Shown here piece after piece: positions 51,568 through 63,085 of a stretch of 64,000 nt of DNA. The notes under the pieces were generated by a model. It made no database searches and was not told where the DNA came from. It worked only from the letters and a program-made list of their open reading frames with translations. The number at the start of each line of letters is the position of its first letter. The first letter of the stretch is position 1. The stretch comes from Ephydatia muelleri. Lineage: Eukaryota; Porifera; Demospongiae; Spongillida; Spongillidae. The DNA is taken from assembly GCA_013339895.1 (NCBI GenBank), contig JABACO010000001.1, positions 26,092,208 through 26,156,207 of the forward strand. The letters run 5' to 3'. Made by a program: the position numbers and the translations under genes.

Positions 51568-54500
51568 ATGGCTGCGAAGAATGGAACGAAGAACGATGGA
51601 GAAGATTGTAAAGAAGCACGTGAAGAGCATCATCGACCAGGACGTAGCGGTGAGGACGATGACAATAAACAAACCTGTTTGTCAGAACAGAGCAAGACGA
51701 TCAGCTTAAACGTTCTCCTCCTCTGCGCTTCAGACGACAGTAGAGTAGCGACCAGCCGTACGTTTTCCGCGAGAGCAATCACCGAAAGTGTAGCTATTTT
51801 GAAACTAGATATCCAGAGAGAATTTCACGTGCCTGTCTATGATCAGAAACTGTCATTTGGCTGTACTGTTATGACTGACAGCAAGAGTTTGGATTTCTAC
51901 AGGTTGAAAGATGGCGACCAGATCACAGTGGAGTACACGACAACTGTTGACATAGAATGCGCTTTTCGTCTCATGTCGCTGCTTCGTCATGCCCTCGAGT
52001 TCGTCAAAAATGCGCAGAGCCAGTTGGCATCATCCTGTAGGACTTCTCCGATGTTTAGTAAAATGATTTCTACTTCGCTTCGTCGGAAAGACATACAACA
52101 ATGCATCAGTACGCTGTTTAATGGAAACGAAAGGTCTCTCGCAAACGCAAAGTTTATCCTCAACAACAGAGGTCTGGATGTGATCACATCGCTTCACTCG
52201 TTATTGCTGAAACAAACATGGAGCAAAATACTCCATTTTGACCTCATATATTTCGAGGAGCACGTGCTTTTTTATTAAACACTCTCTACTCAGTGACTCC
52301 CCACCACTTGAGATACAAACTTATTATCTATTTGAATAACATATTGGGTTCCTTTCTTCGAGTTTCTTTATCATCACTATGTTTCCCTTTCAATTCCTAC
52401 ATAATTAACGTACGCCAGCAATTCAAATCACTCGTTGCCATTGTAAATGCAGCTCTGAAGTGCCTTGTCACGTAAGTCACATTGCAATTAAGTACTCTGC
52501 TGCAATGTTATTTTATACCATTGGAATTTAACCATACCAATTCATGGGACATATACTATACAACCACCCACGACACATACAGATTATGGCATTGGTTTTT
52601 CCTTCCCTTTATCACAGCAGGTCTCAATCACCCCTAGGACATGCATGTATAACACCCCCCTACCTCCATATGTATTGTAGGGCCCCCCCCTCCCCCATAT
52701 GTATTGTAGGGCCCCCCCCCCCTCCTCCATATGTATTGTAGGGCCCCCCCCCTTCCCCCATATCACTAAAGTATTGTAGGGCCCCCCCCTTCCCCATATG
52801 TATTGTAGGGCCCCCCCTCCCCCATTTGTATTGTAGGGCCCCCCCCCTCCCCTATATGTATTGTAAGGCCCCCCCCCCCCCATATCACTAAAGTATTGTA
52901 GGGCCCCCCCTCCCCCATATGTATTGTAGGGCCCCCCCTTCCCCCATATCACTAAAGTATTGTAGGGCCCCCATATGTATTGTAGGGCCCCCCCCTCCCC
53001 CATATCACTAAAGTATTGTAGGGCCCCCCCCTTCCCCATATGTATTGTAGGGCCCCCCCTCCCCCATTTGTATTGTAGGGCCCCCCCCTCCCCTATATGT
53101 ATTGTAAGGCCCCCCCCCCCCCATATCACTAAAGTATTGTAGGGCCCCCCCTCCCCCATATGTATTGTAGGCCCCCCCCTTCCCCCATATCACTAAAGTA
53201 TTGTAGGGCCCCCATATGTATTGTAGGGCCCCCCCCTCCCCCATATATATTGTAGGGCCCCCCCCCTTCCCTATCACTAAAGTTTTGTAGGGCCCCCCCC
53301 CCTCCCCCATATGTATTGTAGGGCCCCCCCCCTCTCCCCCTCCCTCATATCACTTAAGTATTGTAGGGGTGCATTCCAATCTTAGGCACAGTTCTCTCTG
53401 TCTCCTTCACACAATTAATTAATGTTGCACGTTCTGCTTGAAGATGATAAGATAGAGTTTTTGTGGCATTAGACAGGAACATACAGCATGAATCCATTTA
53501 CTGGTATTATATAGTAGACATAATTTGCTTATTGAAGTAATAGTCTCAGTTCGGACTATGCCACCATTCTTAATGAAACCAATCATAATAATTTGCTGAC
53601 AACAAATTGCTAGTGCAGATGCAGATTTGAAATCCATCCCCACCTCCACTCCCACTCCACAACTCCCACGATCATAACTAATTGAGCCATTTGTTAGCTG
53701 CATGGGGATCAATCGAACTCTTTCTTGCAATGTGGTCCCTGCATGTACTTGTACTGAGGCCATTATAGCCAAATGCTGAGTGTACCTGTTTTCAGGGCTT
53801 AATGGGCTCTTGCATTCATTTTTAACTTACAATTACTGTGTGTTCATTCATGTTTTTGGAAACTTGCGATGAATAAGTTGTTTTTCTATTTATTTAGTTC
53901 TAGTCTCGTGAGTGATGATTGAGTCTTGCATCCAAATTCAATTACATGCAGCATGGCATGCCAGTTTGCTAGCATATAGTAATTACTGAATTAGTACTAT
54001 GGTAAACTGATGTGGGATACATGATGGTGCCGTGTGTACGCATTTCATGCATTGAAAGTGGTGAATGATTATAGTTTAGGGCAGTTCTAATAACACATAT
54101 GCATATACGTAGACTGCAAAGAGAATGCAACTAAATTGTCTGGTTATAGATGTTGTAGTGATTCATCTTTGCACTCCCTACCATTTAGCATTTCCTTAGA
54201 TGAACAGCATCAAATTCAGATAATATCAAATGAAGAAGTGATGAAACAGCTCATTGAATGTCTGGAACATCCAGACCTTTCCACAAAAATCAACATCGAT
54301 GTCCTCATTTGCATCCAAAATCTCTCGTACAATGCTTACACACACAAGTACCTCGCAAACGTATATCTCATCGATACTTTGATGAAGGTGGCAGACAGGA
54401 GACCTTACATAGAGACCCAATGTCTAAACATGGATCCAGAGCTACGTTCCAAACTCGAATCTGATCTTGCAAAGTGAGTGTGTGTGTTTGATGCATGTAC

Positions 54501-56241
54501 ACTGTAGTGCAATGTGGATAATTTATCACGTCAAAGGGATCAAGAAATGCAACTTCAAACCGACACAAATGCATTTCCATTACAATGCAGGATCACCACA
54601 AATCAACTGAATACACTTACATAAGTATAGATTTAAATTGGAATCAGATAGGTATCAGAATTTTATATAGAAGGCTACGTGGCAGAATTATGATTAAAAT
54701 ATTTATAATACTTCAATATGTTTAAGTTTACCAAGTGCTTGTGTAATACAAATTAGCGTTTAGAATATTAACAACTTAATTAGCCATGGTCACATTATGT
54801 AGGTGGAATTGATCAATTTGAAATTATAATTTCAATATAATGAGTTCTAAAATGAAGTGAATTCATTAATTGTCATTTTTATGCGTAACTATTAGCAACA
54901 CTCTATGATGATGATGATGCACTTAGCTTTTAACAGCGTCATGATAACATGGCAATAGAGATAATTGGTAGCCACCCAGGATGGGGTTGGTTTTTTTTGG
55001 GGGGAGGGGGGTAGTCTCGTACCCAGACCCAGATTCCCAACAGCTGCGGGTGGATTACATCACCGCTACGTGGAAAGTGACCACGTAGCGGTGATGTAAT
55101 CCACCCGCAGCTGTTGGGAATCTGGGTCTGGGTACGAGACTAGGGGGGGGTAGCGGGTGATCAGCAGCTTCATCTGCAAAGATCAGAAAGGGTCTGAAAA
55201 TGACCCTAAATCTTAAAAACTTGGTTGGATCTATGTGCTCCCAGTGGTTGAACCTATGGTGCATGGGGCATTGAAGCACAGCATTCCCACACTGTGAATC
55301 TTGCTTCCACAATGACAAGCGGTGAAATGTGGGAACCAATATTCAGTTTCTCTAGTTCATAAGCTAGTAGTCACGCACACTAGAAGCGTAAATGGACTAC
55401 TCATTTCAAATTTCTTCTCAATTAACTAACTTCAACAGTGGGCTGCTAAATCTCTTGATCATGTGAGTGCTATCAAATTTGATTTTTCAATTATAACAAA
55501 ATTTCAAAGAACATGCTGTACATGGCATGACACGACAGGCTACATTTCAGAGATCACCTTTCAGCTGTAATAAGGGGTATTAAACTTTCACAAACTCTGC
55601 AGTGATCTGGGATTATGCAAGCATGCCTGCACTGCACTTATAATTATTTTACCTCTAGGTACTTTGTTGTCATGGTGATATCACGTCTGGCATTGACCAA
55701 AGCAGCTCTTCTGCCTACGCAGTTAAGCACTCAAGTTGAGTCCTTCTTGAACAATTTTCTCCGCAGTGTTGATTTGGATGTTGATTTCAAACTTTTTTGC
55801 ATTTGGATGCTAAAGGCTCGTCGGATCTGTTGCCTTGACCTATTTCCTCCTCTGAGGTTGGTGTACTGTTCACTCCGCTACTCATCACTGTGCCGAATAG
55901 ACTCACTGTGCTTGGAGGCTGCAGTGATGAGCCTCAAAATAATACTGATTAAAGAGGACGAGAGACAATGTCTGATCAAGCAGGGTTTACTGGATTACCT
56001 GATCTGCTTGCCATGGCACATTAGTGAAGGACTTGAGGCCCATAAGAGGGCAAAGCAGCTATTAGAGATGGTTGGTTCTCACATACCACTCCAAGCTCCC
56101 AGTCTGAACAATATCGTAAGAGCAAAGCTAGCAGCCACGTGGTGTGGACTTGAAGAGGCTATGAGTTCACAGATGGTAGGCTTTGTCCTGGAAACAGCTA
56201 GCAGCAAATCTCATGAGGGACAAGTTGAGACGATCATCTAG
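51568..56241 (+). CDS. Ubiquitin-like + ARM-like gene, copy B
   Basis: Exon 1 runs 51568-52471, exon 2 54189-54473, exon 3 55659-56241. The start ATG has a strong context (GCCATGG). The ubiquitin-like domain is uninterrupted (LNVLLLCASDDSR ... DQKLSFGCTVMTDSKSLDFY ... DGDQITVEYTT). Exons 2 and 3 are nearly identical to copy A and encode armadillo-like helices. In exon 1 a T run at about 52269 is one base shorter than in copy A, giving a stop at 52276-52278; downstream the frame (LRYKLIIYLNNILGSFLRV, ending ALKCLVT at a GTAAGT donor) is open. This is either a recent frameshift or a sequence error. Confidence 0.65.
52472..54188 (+). other. Intron 1 of copy B gene
   Basis: Begins GTAAGTC and ends CCATTTAG. 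It holds the large minisatellite at 52655-53350; the rest is homologous to the copy A intron. Confidence 0.6.
52655..53350. repeat. Minisatellite CCCCCATATGTATTGTAGGG (about 20 units)
   Basis: Units alternate between CATATGTATTGTAGGGCCCCCC and CATATCACTAAAGTATTGTAGGG, with variable C runs. A higher-order repeat (about 52758-52975 versus 53008-53217) is visible. Copy A has only one rudimentary unit at the same place. Confidence 0.92.
55012..55142. mobile_element. Palindromic MITE in intron 2 of copy B gene
   Basis: A 131-bp palindrome with TAGTCTCGTACCCAGACCCA termini, arms of about 61 bp and a loop of about 9 bp (GGAAAGTGA). Copy A has the empty site (GGTTGGTTGGGGTAGCGGG at about 31065-31085). 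Confidence 0.88.
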
Positions 56242-56569
56242 CTACACGAGTTTTGTGGTAGTGGCAGTTGAATCTGGGAGCCTGCTTTCACACCATGTGA
56301 CTTTTAAGTACTTTAATATGTTCTGAAATGTTTGTGTTAAAAAATTTCATCTTGTTAATGCAAAATTCAAATTGAGATCGTTTGAAAAGGGACCTAGAGC
56401 ATACATAATAAAATTTCCAATACACGCAATAGAAAAGCAACGCTTGCGCCTTACAACTCCATGAGAAATTCTCCGATTATCAGTGCAATGTGTAGAGAGT
56501 ATTTCAGATTGAAATCAGAAACGATTCCAATTATCCACCATCCAATTCATTTTTAATTGTGTCATGTAT

Positions 56570-57300
56570 GGCGAATATAGAGAATAACATAACTATACAC
56601 ATCAAATACAGACAGGTACGGTTCTACACTCTTCGGAGAATGGTTCTGGCATTTGCTAGCTCTAATTTAGCAAATGCTTAAGTTGGAGAACAGGTCGTAA
56701 GAAGCCTGTGACTTTGGCAGGGACTTGTGGATTGCAAGCTGAGCAGCAACTTGTGCTAAAAACAATGAAGCCTCTTTACCCCAAGCCCCATAGGAATCAA
56801 CTGCTAGAGGGGTTGAGATCCACCCTAAAGCTGAACACTTTTCATCGTTGGTTCCTGCTCTCCGTTGCCTCAAGGACTGCACCAAACGTTGCTCCCTCTT
56901 CAGCTAAAGTTGAAGGGTTTAGCGGTGAGACAACGGAGATGTCCAACATCTGCAACAGAATATCGGCAGGTCGTGACTGTGAATGGTCGGGAAAGAGCTC
57001 AGCGCCAACTTCTACTTGGACAGAAGCATGCGTACGGTGTAGGAAGTGCACTAAAGTGTCCATGAGTGCATTATGGCGTAATTCAACATCCCCCCCCTTC
57101 ATTTGCATGTTAAAGCGTGGTGTCCTAGAGGGTCCAGACAGTGGGCAGGGCAGAAGGCACACTGAGAGCCCTGGGAGGTATCTAGGCCCAGCCACCACTT
57201 GACAGCTAGTCAGCTATCCTGAATTCAATGGGGTCAAGATGCAGACCTTGGGATGCGGAAGGTATAACTGATAGCCAGGATGTGGCATGAGGAGTCATTG
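56570..57300 (-). mobile_element. LINE 3' end, copy-B-specific insertion
   Basis: The minus strand encodes ELRHNALMDTLVHFLHRTHA, RPADILLQMLDISVVSPLNP, then after a frameshift near 56860 LGWISTPLAVDSYGAWGKEA and DLFSNLSIC. This is the C-terminal region of the same LINE family as 30520-30723 but longer. Copy A has the uninterrupted site (GTGTCATTGGTAAATAAA at about 32610); GTCAT on both sides is a possible target duplication. Confidence 0.65.
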
Positions 57301-58210
57301 GTTAATTTAAACAAGATTTGAGAATTTTATGTATCATTACTAGAACACTTAATGTGCATAGGAAAACTGAGCAGTCAACGAAACTGCGCCAGGAATTAAT
57401 TCGTGGCTTGCGAATTCACGACATATAATACTATAGACAGTCTGACAATACAGTTTTTTTCCCCAGCTTAGCTTCAGAAAGATTGTTAACAGCCCAATTG
57501 ACATGATTTTTGAGTAATTGAAAGACACCATATATACCTACATTGTAGCTATACCTATGGTCAAATCCAAATCTATGCATTCAAGCACACACACCACGCA
57601 GATTGTGTAACCACTATGTCTCCATATGAGGTATCGTGTAATGGACCTTTCTACACAATGGAAGGAGCTGAGAATACCAAAATACCGCCCAGATGCAACT
57701 TTGTGCGTGCGTATATGCATTCCGAGTAACGCGCGTGTAAACACACGCAGGCTGAGGTCTCGCATGACGTGAAACGTCATGTTGTGTTCAGCGCTTACTG
57801 TAACTATTATTATCATAGAGCGCATCATGTGGGTGTCTTGCGAACTAGTTGTTGTTGACTTGTGTTTACAGTTTTTACCTCGCGTGGTGTCTTAATATAC
57901 ACATGTGTGTGCACAGCTATGTTGTCTCGCTGGTGTGTTTGTGTACTCCCGAGTCCCCATGCATGTGCTGCTTCACGCTAAACATATGTGTGCACTTCAT
58001 ATTTGAGTGTGCACAACAATTGTGTTGAGACCTTGCAGTATATGTGTCTTGTGCGTGTCACTAGGAGTGTGCTTCTCTGCTGATGGAAGCAGGGTGTGTG
58101 GCCACTATGAGTGTGGTGACACAGGAAGCTGTCACGAAGGTAAGGAAAGGAAGGTGGATGTGCTAAGGAGAAAGAGAAGTGATCAGAGGAGAAGGGTTCG
58201 TGTATTCTGT

Positions 58211-58252
58211 GCAATGAGAGTTCACGTGTGTGTGTGTGTGTGTGTGTGTGCA
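58211..58252. repeat. (GT)n microsatellite
   Basis: Short GT run, orthologous to the longer one at 39105-39161 in copy A. Confidence 0.9.
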
Positions 58253-58515
58253 TGTCAGCTGTTTTTCTTCATGCCTGCATGGGTGTGTGCATGTATACAT
58301 GCATGGGCATGCAATCGCATGTGTGTATTGTATATGCCTTCATGTGTGTGTACACTATACAAGCCAGGAGTAGCCGTACCTAGATGACCACTGGTAGGTG
58401 TGGCCCAGGGAGATGGGGAACAATGCAAGCAACTTTACTGGTGGGAGGGGCACCTGCAGCAGTTCAACTATAGCAACTTGTAAGGTATAAACACGACTTG
58501 AAATTGCAAGTTGAT

Positions 58516-58517
<2 letters not shown>

Positions 58518-58548
<31 letters not shown>

Positions 58549-59765
58549 TTTCTCAATGCATTGTACAGATAATGCACTGAAGAGGCAAGTAATGGCATGT
58601 GTAAATGCACTTATATACTTCCTATTTAAATGGATACAGTTTACAAAAGGGAGATAGATCTACAGTTTTGAGGCGACACATGAAGGTGATGATATTCTTT
58701 GCAGATACAACATGTTGTGGTAAAGAATTCCAAATAGGAACAACCCGAGATGAAAAAAAGTATAGCCGAAAATCATGACGAGGTATGGTGACCGACTGGA
58801 GCCTGTATGAATTCCCACGAGTGGAATGAACGTTTGAAATGACTGTAAACATCTCAGCTGCATCAATATCCAAAAGCTTATTCACAATTTTGTAACACAT
58901 TGTAAGGTCAAAATAGATACGACGATATTCTAATGATGACAAATTAAGATTTGCTAACCTGGATGCATAATCCATGCGAGGAAGCCTTGCACGTTTATAA
59001 ATTTCTCGTGTGAAGTAACGCTGTACTCCTTCTATATGTTCAATATCTTTAAACAGCCAAGGATTCCAGACTGGAGTGTTGAATTCTAAAAGTGGCCTAA
59101 CGTAGGTTTTAAATACACGTAATAGAATGCTGACATCACTAGTATGGAAACCTTTTAGAAGTAGAGAACATCTAGAATACGCTTTGGCCGTAATGGATGA
59201 GCAATGAATTCCAGGTTTAAAATCTGATGAAACATAAACACCAAGATCACGAATATAAGATACTTGCTCTAAGGTTATCCCACATAATGAGTATGATGTA
59301 TCAGATATTTGCTTTCCAAAGGAGATGACATTGCATTTTTGAAAGGCAATGCTAAGTTGCCAATTAGATGCCCAATCACAAAATGCAGATAATGAACTTA
59401 CAAATGGAGATGTATCCCCAGTAGAATGATGAAAATAAATTTTAGTATCATCAGCGAAGATTTTAGCTTTAACAGGTGATGACAAACAATCTGGAAGGTC
59501 GTTAATATATATGAGAAAAAGAAGTGGACCTAAGACAGAACCTTGAGGAACGCCACTAATGACAGGTAGTGGGGTCGACAAATTTGAACCTATGTAGACA
59601 TGTTGATATCGATTACTAAGAAACGACTTTATCCAAGCAAGCAGATGAGAATGGAAACCGTAAGATTCTAACTTTAGTAGAAGCTTTTGATGCGAGACGG
59701 AATCAAATGCCTTAGCAAAATCTATATAAACTGCATCAACCTGCATCTTAGCATCAGATAGCAAT
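58518..59765 (-). mobile_element. 5'-truncated LINE with (AAT)n tail
   Basis: A non-LTR retrotransposon on the minus strand. Its 3' end is a microsatellite, (AAT)n on the plus strand at 58518-58548, and its 5' end is truncated just before reverse transcriptase motif A. Copy A lacks it at the equivalent position (about 39410-39425). No clean target duplication was found. Confidence 0.82.
58622..59764 (-). CDS. LINE reverse transcriptase (C-terminal part)
   Basis: A 380-residue open frame. Reverse transcriptase motifs: YIDFAKAFDSVSHQKLL (catalytic D), SGVPQGSVLGPLLFLIYIND, KIFADDTKIYF (FADD catalytic pair), LGVYVSSDFKPGIHC. The C-terminal tail (RGNSYRLQSVTIPRHDFRLY, then FFSSRVVPIWNSLP) is typical of the CR1/L2/Jockey-like LINE group. 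The endonuclease and the reverse transcriptase fingers are missing because of truncation; the remaining frame has no stop, so the insertion is young. Confidence 0.9.
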   Translation of the reverse strand: MLSDAKMQVDAVYIDFAKAFDSVSHQKLLLKLESYGFHSHLLAWIKSFLSNRYQHVYIGSNLSTPLPVISGVPQGSVLGPLLFLIYINDLPDCLSSPVKAKIFADDTKIYFHHSTGDTSPFVSSLSAFCDWASNWQLSIAFQKCNVISFGKQISDTSYSLCGITLEQVSYIRDLGVYVSSDFKPGIHCSSITAKAYSRCSLLLKGFHTSDVSILLRVFKTYVRPLLEFNTPVWNPWLFKDIEHIEGVQRYFTREIYKRARLPRMDYASRLANLNLSSLEYRRIYFDLTMCYKIVNKLLDIDAAEMFTVISNVHSTRGNSYRLQSVTIPRHDFRLYFFSSRVVPIWNSLPQHVVSAKNIITFMCRLKTVDLSPFCKLYPFK

Positions 59766-60070
59766 CAAGATATCAAAATAGTATCCATGAGTCTTTAAAT
59801 AGACAGTTTTCCTATAAGTGTCCCAAGTCCACAGAGAAGAAAGACATGTCTCCATGTAACCATCACAGAGCACCCCCACTGCTGACTGGTCACCCACACT
59901 CCAGACGCAGAAAGCACTACAATTATTCACATTGCCAACATTTTTAAGGTGAGTTGCCCCACTCCTCTGTTGAATACGTGTTTGTCTAGAACTGTGTGGA
60001 ACTGCTGATGAACAGAGAGGTACTGGGAATAGGACTCCAGAGGATGTGTGTGTTGAGATCTGCATTGGTC

Positions 60071-60530
60071 TGATTTATAGGTTTTGGTAGCAGGCTAACA
60101 AACATGATGGTGTTTTGCAGTCACAAAATCCTTGAAGCAGGTACTATAGCATATTAGCGTGCACCCAGAATATTCATTCAATTACTATGTTCCAATTCAT
60201 ACACATGCCTTGAATGAGCTCTTCTGTAAATGGGTGTGGCCAGTGATGTAATCTCCCTCCTCCTAGCTGGTGGGAACAATACGAGTTGCTTACTTGTGTG
60301 TCATGAAGGATGGTTCCCTCCCAAAGAGGCCACACCCCTCGACGTCACACCACAGAAGCTATCCTGATATAAGGGAGGGAAGGGCTGGGGAGGAGGTATG
60401 GGATACGTGCACAACGTGTGGTGCCATTTGCATCAGAGTGAGGATGATCTCCATGGCAACAAAGCCTTCAAAGGTTTACATATGCACGATCGACATGCCT
60501 TGGAAAACTCAGTACAAGTCTAAAGTCATT
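60071..60530 (+). pseudogene. Fragment related to 47.7-48.0 kb
   Basis: GGGTGTGGCCAGTGATGT and the GGTGGGAACAATACGAGT block resemble 47757-47810, suggesting that the start of another copy of the duplicated array was laid down here. It keeps a short plus-strand ORF (from 60270), but no family is recognised. Confidence 0.3.
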
Positions 60531-60554
60531 AACGAATGATTTCGTTTCGATTTA

Positions 60555-60640
60555 GTGTAAAGGTACCCATGCACGCGGCTCTACCAGTTGGCCGCCTATG
60601 CACAGACCAGCTAGCTCGGTTGTGTATTGTAATCATGGGC
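60555..60640 (-). pseudogene. p38 MAPK exon remnant (subdomain IX region)
   Basis: The minus strand reads HDYNTQPS, then (shifted) WSVHRRPTGRAACMGTF. This aligns with the conserved MAPK segment [20 protein letters not shown] followed by RxLxxGTD, with small deletions. Confidence 0.45.
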
Positions 60641-60919
60641 GTCGGAAGGTACAAAACATTGGTTACAGACTTAAGGTACAGCCATGTTACAGATGTATGT
60701 TTTGCACACATACTTGGAAATTACATCAATACCCTAGAGCTGTGCCACTATTTTCAAGCAATCATACAGAACTACACTACAACATTGAACTGATAGCGAA
60801 GACACACCTGTTGGGACACTTTTAAGCATAAACATAGAACTGTACAACCAAAGTACGATCACCAAGAGATGTTCAGAATCACATGATCATACAGTCATGC
60901 CCACCACCTGCTCAAGCAC

Positions 60920-61027
60920 TACCTTCTATGCTGTGGTGCATTATGTTGAGAATGAATTTGGTGGCCCTCCAATTTCAAGTGGCCACAGAGCCAGTCATCG
61001 TCTCAGTTGTGGCACGAGCCAATCCAT
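60920..61027 (-). pseudogene. p38 MAPK activation-loop exon remnant 1
   Basis: The minus strand reads GLARATTETMTGSVAT, a stop, then NWRATKFILNIMHH. This aligns with the p38 segment [20 protein letters not shown] then APEIMLNWMHY. The TGY dual-phosphorylation motif has become TGS and an R codon has become a stop. Confidence 0.7.
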
Positions 61028-61128
61028 AGTCCAAGGTAATAATTGTGTGTGCCTGTATTGTTACACATAAGTGAGTATGTGTACATGTGCAATGTACACA
61101 TACATGTACTCACTATACTTATGCACAT

Positions 61129-61195
61129 TCAGGAGGCTTGGCTATCCTGTTGCTTTGTTTCCAAGTCCTGCTTAGGTGCGGATTACAAGGTAAGT
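61129..61195 (-). pseudogene. p38 MAPK catalytic-loop exon remnant 1
   Basis: The minus strand QDLETKQQ corresponds to HRDLKPSN with indels, followed by AKPPE. Confidence 0.4.
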
Positions 61196-61302
61196 GAGTA
61201 TGCATGTGTACATATATGTACATGCATGTAAGTAGTGTGTGTATGTGTCCGATGTACAAATACACACACACTCACACTACACACACACTCACACTACACG
61301 CA

Positions 61303-61372
61303 CACTCAGGAGGCTTGGCTATTATGTTGCTTGGTATCAAGTCCTCCTTAGATATTGATTACAAGGATGTAG
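61303..61372 (-). pseudogene. p38 MAPK catalytic-loop exon remnant 2
   Basis: The minus strand KEDLIPSNIIAKPPEC corresponds to HRDLKPSNIAVNEDC; the catalytic D and PSN are kept, HR and K are lost. Confidence 0.5.
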
Positions 61373-61754
61373 GAATGCACAGAACATACTAACATGTACT
61401 ATCTCTTCTAGGTAATGACCTTTTCAAATAAGGCTAGATCAAGACCTCAGTCTTACAATCCAGACAAACTGTTATGACATGTGCTGTTCTTTGTAAAAAC
61501 CACATAATATGGTGTTGTGCCTTGAATAAATCACATGTGGTTTCCCTCATGTGGTTTCACAGATCTGACAAGAGTGTTTATCTTTGCAGCAGTAGTCTAG
61601 CTCAAGTCAAAACAAGGGCTTGAGTGAAGACAATTATTTTTAGCTGGTTCTGCTACCTAACCTTTTCTTTTTAGTAAAGGTCACCAAGAGATGTTCAGAA
61701 TCACATGATCATACAGTCATGCCCACCACCTGCTCAAGCACTACCTTCTATGCT

Positions 61755-61845
61755 GTAGTGCATTATGTTGAGAATGATTTTGGCGGCCCTCCAATTTCAA
61801 GTGGCCACATAGCCTCAGTGGCACGATCCATCCAAAATATGTGTG
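61755..61845 (-). pseudogene. p38 MAPK activation-loop exon remnant 2
   Basis: Nearly identical to 60920-61027 but with about 10 bp deleted across the TG(Y) motif (DRATEAM directly joined to the GGCCACTTG segment). The flank TCACCAAGAGATGTTCAGAA is shared at 60859 and 61682, so this is a tandem duplication of about 820 bp. Confidence 0.6.
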
Positions 61846-62323
61846 CAATAATGTTTAGTGCCTGTATTCTTACACATAAGTGAGTATGTGTGCATGTATG
61901 TGTATGTATAAGCGTGCATGCAAGTAGTGTGTGTATGCAGAATGAATCTACTTCTATTGAAAGTCTAGAACATATTGAAATACACACACACACACACAAA
62001 CATACACACATACAACATACACATATGCTATCTCATCTAGGCAACACACTTATCCAATAAGGCTTGATCAAGACCTCAGTTCTAAAATCAAGACAACCAT
62101 TTTGTTTCCACTATGACATGTGCTGTTGTTTGTACAAACCACATACATGTAAGAGGTTTCACAGATCTGACAATCTTGAGTGTTTATTCTCAACAAGGAC
62201 AAGTCAAAATAGTACCTAGAGAGGCTGTGGGTTGTGGCTATTTAAAGTTGAGTGTTGGGGAATTCTTTATAGCACACCCACTTTATTCCATGCTCATTGT
62301 ATGACTGACCCCTTGGTTTCAGG

Positions 62324-62372
62324 TCTGGAGCCCTGTTGCTTGGCTTCAAGTCCTGTTTAGGGATGAAATGAA
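62324..62372 (-). pseudogene. p38 MAPK catalytic-loop exon remnant 3
   Basis: The minus strand reads PKQDLKPSNRAPD. DLKPSN of the kinase catalytic loop is intact here; HR is replaced by KQ. Confidence 0.55.
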
Positions 62373-62592
62373 TGCATCACCACAGGCATGTGTACTCATA
62401 CCATACTGAACATAGAGCACTATCCATACATAACAGAGCACACACAAACACATGCCCTGCATATATACACACATGCACTGGGTTGCAGGAACAAGTCAGA
62501 CACATGTGGAGACCAATCTTACCAGTTTGGGACTGAACCCTCCTCCCCAGACCTGTGCTATTGAACAAACCAAAACAAAGCTTAGTCCTTGC

Positions 62593-62596
<4 letters not shown>

Positions 62597-62657
<61 letters not shown>

Positions 62658-62673
62658 GCGCGCACACACATGT

Positions 62674-62715
<42 letters not shown>
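62597..62715. repeat. (CA)n microsatellite with internal CATGTGCGCG palindrome
   Basis: Two CA runs are separated by ATGTGCGCGCACACACATGTGCG, an alternating purine-pyrimidine tract with Z-DNA potential. Confidence 0.93.
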
Positions 62716-62717
<2 letters not shown>

Positions 62718-63022
62718 TTAGAGAATCTCACCACATGTTACAAACCACATAAGATTGGGTAATGACCTCCAACCAATCACATTGGATTCTGTCAGAGGCC
62801 TGATATGTAGTATGATCAAGTCAAAACAGGAGATGAGATTCAGTGTTTTTAGCACTTTACACATGTGAGTGTATAGTTAATCAATTTTATAATAGCTCTA
62901 TTTGGTGCCCATCTGTCATCATGTTAGGTCTCTTCATGTATTGCAGCACACTTGTCAAAGACCATAAAATGTGTACAATGAACGCATGACCAGAAACCAC
63001 ACATTGGTCACGCCTACCCACC

Positions 63023-63085
63023 CTCTTCATTCACAGCCGTGTTGCTTGGCTTAAAGGCACACTATGATTGAAAGGAATGCATCAT
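63023..63085 (-). pseudogene. p38 MAPK catalytic-loop exon remnant 4
   Basis: The minus strand reads NHSVPL, then with one missing base KPSNTAVNEE, ending before GTGGGTAG. KPSNxAVNE is a distinctive p38 signature. It follows the intact exon 63264-63375 in the right order. Confidence 0.6.

Larger units (their letters stand above)
48480..60070 (+). repeat. Segmental duplication, copy B
   Basis: Partner of 26040-39740. It preserves the order inverted repeat, CRE promoter block, ubiquitin-like/ARM gene, downstream DNA and GT repeat. B-specific additions are 50350-51490, the minisatellite at 52655-53350, the MITE at 55012-55142, the LINE tail at about 56570-57300 and the LINE at about 58518-59765. 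Confidence 0.85.

Noticed and set aside
52584..53310. Gly-rich minus-strand ORFs (GGGALQY, GPYNT repeats)
   Set aside because: These translate the intronic minisatellite, which is absent from the paralogous intron.
62377..62752. Cys/Val or Thr/His repeat ORFs
   Set aside because: Products of a (CA)n/(GT)n microsatellite.
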